Shown here: positions 57,040 to 64,000 of the stretch, one piece after another
How the letters are laid out: the number at the start of each line of letters is the position of its first letter
Numbering within the stretch: position 1 is the first letter of the stretch
From: Cocos nucifera
Lineage: Eukaryota > Streptophyta > Magnoliopsida > Arecales > Arecaceae
Assembly (NCBI GenBank): GCA_006176705.1
Contig: QRFJ01004930.1
Coordinates: forward strand, 1 to 64,000
DNA length: 64,000 bases
Direction: 5' to 3'
Made by a program: the position numbers and the translations under genes
Notes under the pieces: model-generated
Database searches by the model: none
The model's input: only the letters and a program-made list of their open reading frames with translations
Told to the model about the DNA's origin: nothing

Positions 57040-58813
57040 CAAGTTTGCTAAACATGATATGCTTGTATAACTAGATTAATAATTTATATTTGATCTAAAT
57101 ATTAATCTAATATTTTAATTAATTAGATCTAAAAATTAAAATCAAAATCGCATGGACTACAGGTTGTCCTGCTGTAGGGTTTATCTTTTACAGTGTAAAG
57201 ATTGTCTTTGTACGTGCTTGATCTTGTAGTTGATCATAAAATTTTTAGATTAGATCTAATTTTTTATGATATGTTAAATTAGACTTTAATCTAATTTTTG
57301 ATCATGAATGCATGTTTAGATAGGATCTAAAGTTTGATTCATGATTTAGTATTATGTAGTGTACATAGTTTCAGATCAAACCCTACAACTAGTGTTGTTT
57401 GTGAATTGAGCCGATTCAATTTTAAAGTGAGTCAACTCAATTGGTGAACAATGCTAAGTTATAAAGAACCTTTCAAAACTTAAAAATTATTTTCAAAATG
57501 CCGAACCTTAATCCATTAGCTCAAAACTTAATTAAAGAAATTAAGTATTGTTCATAGGGTCTAGAATTGTGAATTAAGATCCTAAGACAAAGGCATAAGA
57601 CTGTGCGTTAAAGGGTTAGATGAATTAGGTCCATTAATTAGGTTAGACCTAAGATTAGTTAAAGAATAGATTAATTTAGAGTAATTGATCAAATCTAACC
57701 AAGTGTTGAATTAGATTAGGTCAAGGACACTCTAGAATCAACTCCAATAATTGTAGTTGGATGAGTCCATGTCTTTAATATGACCAAAATGGACTTAATT
57801 CATGGCTACATGGTTAAGCCTAAAATTTCTAGGTTGATCAGATTAAACCTAATTAATCGGTTGGTGTCTAAGATAAGTTTGGTAGTCTAGACCAATGGTT
57901 TTTAATTGGGAGCTACTCATACTGATTCGATCTTTGATGAGTTAATGGTATATCCCTTCCACTGATCTTACTTACCTGGCCAATATGATCGATTGGAATT
58001 TGATTAGATTACTTGATGATTTGGATTGACCCATGTCATTAGAAATCAGTTTGACTGATTTTAATCAATAAGATTGAATAAGGTGCCCATGGACCTAAAT
58101 TGATCCTAGTCCTAACCTATTGACTTGGTGGAGTCAGTGGGAGGACTTGACTTGGTGAAGTTAGTGGAAGAAATTTGATCCATGTCCTTTCTACCCTTAA
58201 ATCATAAGTAACCTAAATTCTCTAAATTATTAGGTTCTTAAAATAACTAAGTTATGAAGATAACCGAGTCATAGCCTCCCATTAAGATGAATAGTAATGA
58301 GTCCAATTTTCTAGGTGGACATTGGAAGTGCCTTACACCTCGTGTTCATTTGGATATTGAAATTACTATCCATCATATGATGATTAGATCGTACTCTCTT
58401 AATGGTGATCAGATTAGCCAGAGCTTTCCTCAGGCTTGGTTATCATTGGTTTGATGCACTGAAGTTAATCATGTTAATGGTTGGACCTAACCAGACTTTT
58501 TCAGTGGAGGTCGTAGCCTACTGATTTGGTATATGGGGAAAAACCTAAATACTAAAAATTTTTTAGGAAAATAATTGGTTATGAACCTACCTATAGATGT
58601 ACATGGGTTAGCCAGAGCTTTCGTCGGACCTGTCTGTAGTCTATGTGGATTTCAGTACCCATTAAGGAGTTAGTGTAATTCCTCGAATTAGAGGTAGAGG
58701 CTATCAATTCATTAAAAATAGTGGAAGGATCTTTAGACTAAAATTCAAATCTTTAGAATTTAAATTTATTCAAGTACTTATTAGATTTCATATTTTTCTT
58801 TCAGATAAATAGA
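57040..58813 (+). other. Leader of B-plus
   Basis: No gene; colinear in reverse with 34519-34880 and 17398-18352 of B-minus, which together recover this order. Confidence 0.8.
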
Positions 58814-58962
58814 ATGGCTAGAATAAGTCCGCTCCATTCACTATTGGACAGTGGTAAGTATTTAGGACCTAAGAATAAGGAGTCTAGTGTTGACCCTAAT
58901 AAGACAGACCCAGAGAGGAATGGTCCTCTAACCCAAATAGGTTGAACAGGAGAAATTAGCAA
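58814..58962 (+). pseudogene. Gag remnant of B-plus with large internal deletion
   Basis: ATG at 58814 opens MARISPLHSLLDSGK, the family gag start. It then passes into a short segment (GPKNKESSVDPNKTDPERNG) resembling the end of the gag-protease linker. The capsid block present in B-minus (16738-17397) and the zinc knuckle are absent; at least 600 bp of gag is missing. Confidence 0.8.
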
Positions 58963-59313
58963 GTGGTTGCTGGTCAAGGCTGTTATATGATAACACCTTG
59001 CAAGTTCTCCGTATATGACACATCTACTTGGGTATTAGATACCGGGAGTCCGATTCATATATGCAATTCATTGCATGGACTTCAAATTGGTAGAAAATTT
59101 GAGAATGGTGATAGATTTCTTAATATCGAAAATGAAAGTCAAATTTCAGTCCTAGCATTGGAAACTTTTGAACTATTTTTTAAAAATAATAGTGTCATTT
59201 TAAGTGACTGTCACTATTGTCTATCTTTTATAATGAACATAATATCTGTTGGGCTATTGACCCAGGATGGTTATCGTTTATTAATAAAAAAAATTATTAT
59301 AATATCATTATGA
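58963..59313 (+). pseudogene. Copia aspartic protease, B-plus
   Basis: Open for 116 codons. The active site is intact in STWVLDTGSPIHICNS (near residues 26-40), followed by FENGDRFLNIENESQIS, then LSDCHYCLSFIMNIISVGLL and TQDGYRLLIKK. It is part of the polyprotein rather than a separate gene; the M at 58963 is internal. A frameshift follows, near 59313. Confidence 0.85.
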
Positions 59314-60240
59314 ATGATGTTACAGTACTATAAGGATAATTGAGAAATGGCATTTACATTATATCACAATCTATTAGTATAATGTATACATCGAATAAAT
59401 GACCAAAACTAGATAATGTCACTAATGCTTATTTTTGGCACCGTAGGCTCGGTTATATAAACAAGAATAGGATTACTAGGTTAGTCAAGGAGCGTATCCT
59501 TGATATTGATGATTGTGAATCATTAAATATCTGTGAGTCCTATCTTCTTGGAAAGATGATCAAATCATCTTTTACTAAAAAAGGTGAATGGGCCATTAAG
59601 CTTCTGAGTCTAGTACATACTGATGTGTGTGGGCCTATGAACACATGTGCTAGAGATAGGAATTACTACTTCATTACATTTACTGATGACCTATCTAGGT
59701 ATGGGTATGTCTATCTTATAAAGAATAAATTTGATTCATTTGAAATATTCAAGCGATATCGAAATGAGGTAGAAAAATAACTTGGAAAGAGTATTAAAAC
59801 TTTTTGATCTGACCGAAGAGGAGAATACCTTTCCAACGAGTTTCTGACATATCTAGGAGAGAATAGAATTCTTTCATAATGGACTCCTTCTAGAACACCA
59901 CAACATAATGGTGTATCTAAAAGGAGGAATCGAACCCTGTTGGACATACTTCGATCCATGATGGGGTTTATAAGTCTGTCGATTTTATTTTGGGGTTATG
60001 CACTAGAGACTGCCTATTTTATTTTGAATAATATTTCGAGCAAGTCTATTGCAAAGACTCGATATGAGATATGGACTGGGCATAAGCCAACATTCTCTCA
60101 CTTTAGGGTTTGGAAATGTCCAGCTTATGTTAAACGTTTGCAGCTAAAAAAGCTTGGACCTAGGTCCGATAAATGCTTGTTCATATGGTACCCCAAGAAA
60201 ACTAGGAATTATTACTTCTATCTTACTGAAGAATAAAAGA
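59314..60240 (+). pseudogene. Copia integrase, B-plus
   Basis: The zinc-binding lead-in FWHRRLGYINKNRI lies near 59435, with its cysteine pair near CESLNICESYLLGKM. The core at 59556-59780 has VHTDVCGPM (Asp 1) and DLSRYGYVYLI. A stop interrupts before RRGEYLSNEFLTYL. The third catalytic block reads NGVSKRRNRTLLDIL, with Lys for Glu (codon 59919-59921). The C-terminal part 59940-60236 has YEIWTGHKPTFSHFRVW and FIWYPKKTRNYYFYL. Not catalytically competent. Confidence 0.88.
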
Positions 60241-61380
60241 TGTTCGTCAGCAATAGAGCAGTCTTTTTAAAAAAAAAAATTCTTAGTAAAGGAACAGCTA
60301 CCTCTAATGTTGAACTTAATGAAGTTCGACAGATGGAAGAACCGACACATTCTAGTGAACCTACATAACTGGATTTGATAAGATCAAACCCAAAGCCTAT
60401 TGAAGTGGCACCAAGAAGATTCGATAGAGTACCGCATCAATTGGATATATACTATGGTTTCTTAGTTCGGGATGGTGATCTTGTCGAACTCGATGAGAAC
60501 GATGAGGATCTAATCACCTACATGGATGTCATGCAGAGGTCTGACTCCGATAAGTGGCTAGAAGCCATGAAATCCAAAATAGAGTCTATGAAAGTCAATA
60601 GTGTATGGACACTGATTGATCCACCTGAAGGGATAAAATTCATTAGGTGTAAGTGGATTTTCAAAAAAAAAAGGGGCACAGATGGGAAGGTGGAGACCTA
60701 TAAAGCCCATCTGGCTGTCAAGGGATATCGTCAGCATTATAGTATTGACTATGATAAGATATTTTCTTCGATGGCAATGCTCAAATCTATTCAGATTATG
60801 CTTGCGATAGTAGCATACCTAGACTATGAGATCTAGCAAATGGATGTAAAAATGCTTTCCTAAATGGAGAGCTGGATGAAGAGGTGTATATGCTATAGCC
60901 TGAGGGTTTCACATCCACAAATGAGTCTAAGGTGTGCAAGCTTCAAAGATCCATCTATGGATTGAAGTAGGCATCATGGAGTTGGAACATGCATTTTGAT
61001 AAAGTAATCAGAACTTATGGCTTCATTAAGAATGGAGAAGAATTCTATGTGTATAAATAGGCTAACGATTCTGTTGTTGTATTTCTTGTACTGTATGTAG
61101 ATGACATTCTCTTAATCGAGAATGACATCCCTGCATTATAGGGAATAAAGGTTTGGTTGTCGTCTCAATTCTCCATGAAGGACTTGGGAGAAGCATCCTT
61201 CATCCTAGAGATGAAGATCTATAGAGATAGATTTAAAAGGTTGCTTGGATTGTCCCAGTCTATGTACATTGATACTATGATGAAATGGTTCAGCATGGAG
61301 AATTCCAAGAACGACCATCTCCCATTAGGCTATAAATTTTGCTCTCCAAGAGGGATTGTCTGATAACTCCTCAAGAGAGA
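60241..61380 (+). pseudogene. Copia reverse transcriptase (RVT_2), B-plus
   Basis: The linker has LDLIRSNPKPIEVAPRRFDR. RT starts at DKWLEAMKSKIESMKVNSVW, then LIDPPEGIKFIRCKWIF and AVKGYRQHYSIDYD. YVDD is intact at 61094-61105. SSQFSMKDLGEASFIL follows at 61157. Stops include 60834-60836 (Trp to TAG in EI-stop-QMDVK) and 60968-60970 (Gln to TAG in LK-stop-AS), the same two codons hit in A dimer copy 2. Frameshifts lie near 60850 and 61350. Confidence 0.9.
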
Positions 61381-62082
61381 GATCATATGAGTAGAATACC
61401 ATATGCTTCGACAATGGATTCTATTATGTACGTCATGATGTGTACGAGATCGGATGTGGCATACTTACTAGGGATAGTTAGTAGATATCAGTCTAATCCA
61501 GGTGAGAATCACTGGAAGGTTGTAAAAGCTATCCTTAAGTATTTAAGAAATACTAAGGACCAGTGGCTCATCTATGAAGATTCTGACTTGAAACTTATAG
61601 GATATACTGATTTTAGTTTTCAGTCAGATAATGATGATAGCAAAAGTGTGTCAGATTTTGTGTTTACCCTAAATGATGGAGTGGTCTACTGGAAGAGTTT
61701 CAAGCAGCACATTGTAGCCAATTCTATGTGCGAGGCAGAGCATGTCATGGCATTTGATGCTGCGAAGGAAGTTGTGTGGCTGCAAAAGTTCATCGATGAG
61801 CTGGGAGTGGCATCCTTCTTGGATGGTTTGGTTCTGCTATACTGTGACAGCACTGGAGCCATAGCTCAAGCGAAGGAACTGAAGGCACATCAATGCACCA
61901 AATATATTCTATGTTGCTACCATCTTGTATGAGAGATCATGGAGCAAGGTAACATCGAGCTTCAAAAGATCGACAGAAAGAATAATGTGGCCAACCCCTT
62001 TACTAAAGCTCTTGGAATCAAAGAGTTCGACAATCACAAATGAAAGATGGGTATTCGATACTGTTCTGAGTGGCTTTAGTCT
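61339..62082 (+). pseudogene. Copia RNase H domain, B-plus
   Basis: Open 61339-61932: RIPYASTMDSIMYVMMCTRS, VSRYQSNPGENHWKVVKAIL, IGYTDFSFQSDNDD (first catalytic Asp), VANSMCEAEHVMAFDAAKEV with the catalytic Glu, and LLYCDSTGAIAQAKE. The frame then shifts before the closing part of the polyprotein (GIKEFDNHK-type sequence). Confidence 0.9.
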
Positions 62083-62092
62083 AAGTGAAAGT
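62083..62092 (+). other. Polypurine tract of B-plus
   Basis: AAGTGAAAGT directly before the 3' LTR at 62093; expected plus-strand primer position. Confidence 0.7.
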
Positions 62093-64000
62093 TGTTGAAA
62101 AATATATTCTAAAGTCAATCATCTAGGTTGTAGATGGTTGAGCTAAATATAATTATACTTAAATTATTAATGAATAAAATTATTCTGTTGGCATATTCAT
62201 CACTTTGTACATCTTTTTGTAATGAACTCTTCTGTGATAAAGTTCTCAGGACTATTTAGACTCGATAAAGGAAGATTTGTCATTTAGTTCTCAAACATGT
62301 TCGTGACCAAATGATTTGTTATTATCCAAGATGACAACGTATCGAGTATAGATTATTGTGTGCCATAAGTGTTGGTTGTCCTCTTAACCAAGAAGTTTGG
62401 AGATACTGTTATGGCAAACAGGTGAAGTGTATGGATACATTTCACTGAACGTGATCCAACTGCGGAGCTCTTTACTATCAAGAGTTGCTCACGAAGGATA
62501 TGGGTATGAGTGTCCCTTAGACCTAAGATCACCACGGTGACCTATAAGCAACTTACTACACTTAGGTACCGGACTACTTGAATTTTTAATTCAGTGATGG
62601 AAGGCTACTGGGTGCAGTCAAGTACTTGGCTTGTCAGTGTGTGAGTCAAGATGGGATTGACCCCTCCAAGTGTTGGAGCAAGTGCATCGCTGTATTTTAA
62701 TTTAGCAAATCCTTAATCGAGGTAGTCCATATGATTGATGCTAAATTTTGAAATACACTGTGGATGAATTTTAGGGTTGACAGTAAATCCTAAATCGTTC
62801 TTTTAAGCATCGAGGTCAAGGAGATGAATTATATGGTAATCATATGCCATAGATTCGTCGATGTTGCATTGTAATTATTCGATCTATCCGAACATCAGGT
62901 ACCATTACTAGATGGTCACATCGATTGGTATAGAAAATTAGTTTCTATGCTATCAGTTTAGGATTTGAATCTATGGGATCACACATAATAGGAGCTTCTA
63001 CCTGATCTGATGGCTAATATTGAGTCTCGATGATCTAAGACTCTATGATCAAGAGTCCCACTGCACTGAGACTCTATGACCAAGAGTTTCATTGGATGGA
63101 ACATTGAGTCCTTCGTATCCGGGACTCTCTGATTGAGAGTCCTATGATCAGGGACTTTGTGGTCAAAAGTCCCACTGGACTAGGTCTCTGTGGTCAAGAG
63201 TCCCACTAGACTGGGACACATTGACCAAGAGTCCTAGTGGACTGCGACTCTAAGTCCTACTCATTTGAAACTCTCTGATCAAGAGTCCCATTGGTCTTGG
63301 ACTCTATGATCATGAGTTCGATTCATTTGGGACATTGGGTTCAAGAGTCCCACTAGTTTGGGACTCTTCAGGAGTTTCATATTGATGGAACTCTATTATT
63401 CGGTAACCCATCCAATTTGGACTCAGATATTTTTTAGAAGATTAATTAGTAATTCAATTGCTAATTATCTCAATTTGATTGTGATGAGGATTTGATCAAG
63501 TCTGATTGAAATTAATTTGATTGGATTTGACCTAATCAGGTCATGAGATGACCTAATCGCTATAGGTGTTTTGACCCTGATTTCATTAGGACCTGGACCT
63601 AATTAATTTTTAATTTGATTAAAATTTTATTGGATTAGGATAATTCTAATTTGGTTGGGTTTAACCTGATCTAATTGGATCTAGATTAATTAGTTTGGTT
63701 GAAACCAATTAGGATCAAGTCAAATAAAGTTTTAATTCAAACTCTCCCATGCGCCCACCATTTTTGACTTTTCCACTCTTGTTCCATGCCCAAAATTTTG
63801 TATGTAACTTTTCTATCACCCAAAAGTTTTCTACATCCCCTCTCTTATCTGCTTTTGATCTGGTCCAAGGGTTGGACCGGTTCAAAGTAAGTTGAGTTTT
63901 GAATTCAACTCCATTTGTTGGAGGTTGGAACCAATCCAACCTTACCTACTTCCCACACCCTCTCTTTTATTTGTCAAATATTTTTTAAAGAAATAAAAAT
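62093..64000 (+). repeat. 3' LTR of B-plus, first 1.9 kb (truncated by window end)
   Basis: Starts TGTTGAAAAATATATTC and follows the 5' LTR without the solo LTR, which gives the empty-site reference for that insertion. Carries the second copy of the 37-bp repeat array (63015-63400). ORFs at 62353-62535 and 63715-63939 mirror frames in the 5' LTR and have no domains. Confidence 0.92.
63015..63400 (+). repeat. Degenerate roughly 37-bp tandem repeats in the B 3' LTR
   Basis: Units like GACTCTATGATCAAGAGTCC, as in the 5' LTR (55015-55410), with similar copy number. Confidence 0.85.

Larger units (their letters stand above)
52441..64000 (+). mobile_element. Ty1/copia element family B, plus copy (3' LTR truncated by window)
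   Basis: 5' LTR (52441-57025, containing a nested solo LTR), primer site, leader, gag remnant, protease, integrase, RT, RNase H, purine tract and the start of the 3' LTR at 62093. Both LTRs start T-TTGAAAAAT-TAT-CTAAAG and share the following 1.9 kb. The internal order is copia. It is inserted in LTR C; the 5' flank is TATCC, and the 3' flank lies beyond the window. Confidence 0.92.

Noticed and set aside
1..64000. Host protein-coding gene or biosynthetic cluster
   Set aside because: Every recognisable coding motif belongs to gag, pol or CACTA transposase; remaining ORFs are short and lack domains.

Overview
This 64 kb window looks like intergenic heterochromatin from a large, repeat-rich flowering-plant genome. 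The repeat families and AT-rich long LTRs would fit a palm-like monocot, but I cannot confirm a species. I found no host gene, tRNA, rRNA or CRISPR array. Nearly everything is a transposable element or fragment, and nearly all coding regions carry stops, frameshifts or deletions.

The layout is a stack of nested insertions. (1) A minus-strand Ty1/copia element, family B (B-minus), is the oldest visible layer. Its pieces lie at 14996-18352 and 34519-34906. (2) A SIRE-like copia element, D (minus), sits in the RT region of B-minus, with its 5' LTR at 13592-14995. (3) D is split by a non-autonomous Gypsy/Tat-type element, E (about 6965-13488, plus), and by a minus-strand family A copia element (1-6259). 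E carries LTRs and gag but almost no pol, plus 2 kb of tandem repeats. (4) A plus-strand family A tandem dimer (LTR-internal-LTR-internal-LTR, 18353-34518) is inserted in B-minus with a 5-bp target duplication. (5) An Athila-like Gypsy element (34907 to about 39817) follows, then an unassigned LTR-like block (39818-41092) and a minus copia LTR, family C (41486-42290 and 51593-52440).

(6) LTR C is split by a 9.3-kb CACTA (En/Spm-type) DNA transposon (42291-51589) with a CTA target duplication. It carries a decayed TNP2-type transposase, a second PF03004/TNPA-like gene, subterminal repeats and a 1-kb palindrome. (7) From 52441 to the window end lies a plus-strand family B copia element (B-plus). 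Its roughly 2.9-kb 5' LTR has been hit by a solo Athila LTR (53332-54984, CACAC target duplication), and its 3' LTR runs off the window.

In each autonomous family the genes would have worked as one gag-protease-integrase-RT-RNase H polyprotein, primed from a tRNA site next to the 5' LTR. No copy here looks capable of this. Two stretches of the A dimer (about 22930-25440 and 26090-27310) have an error texture that suggests unpolished long-read assembly. I found no convincing new functional system. The most unusual items are element E with its repeat array, the tandem dimer with a miniature third LTR, the CACTA palindrome, and the LTR minisatellites.
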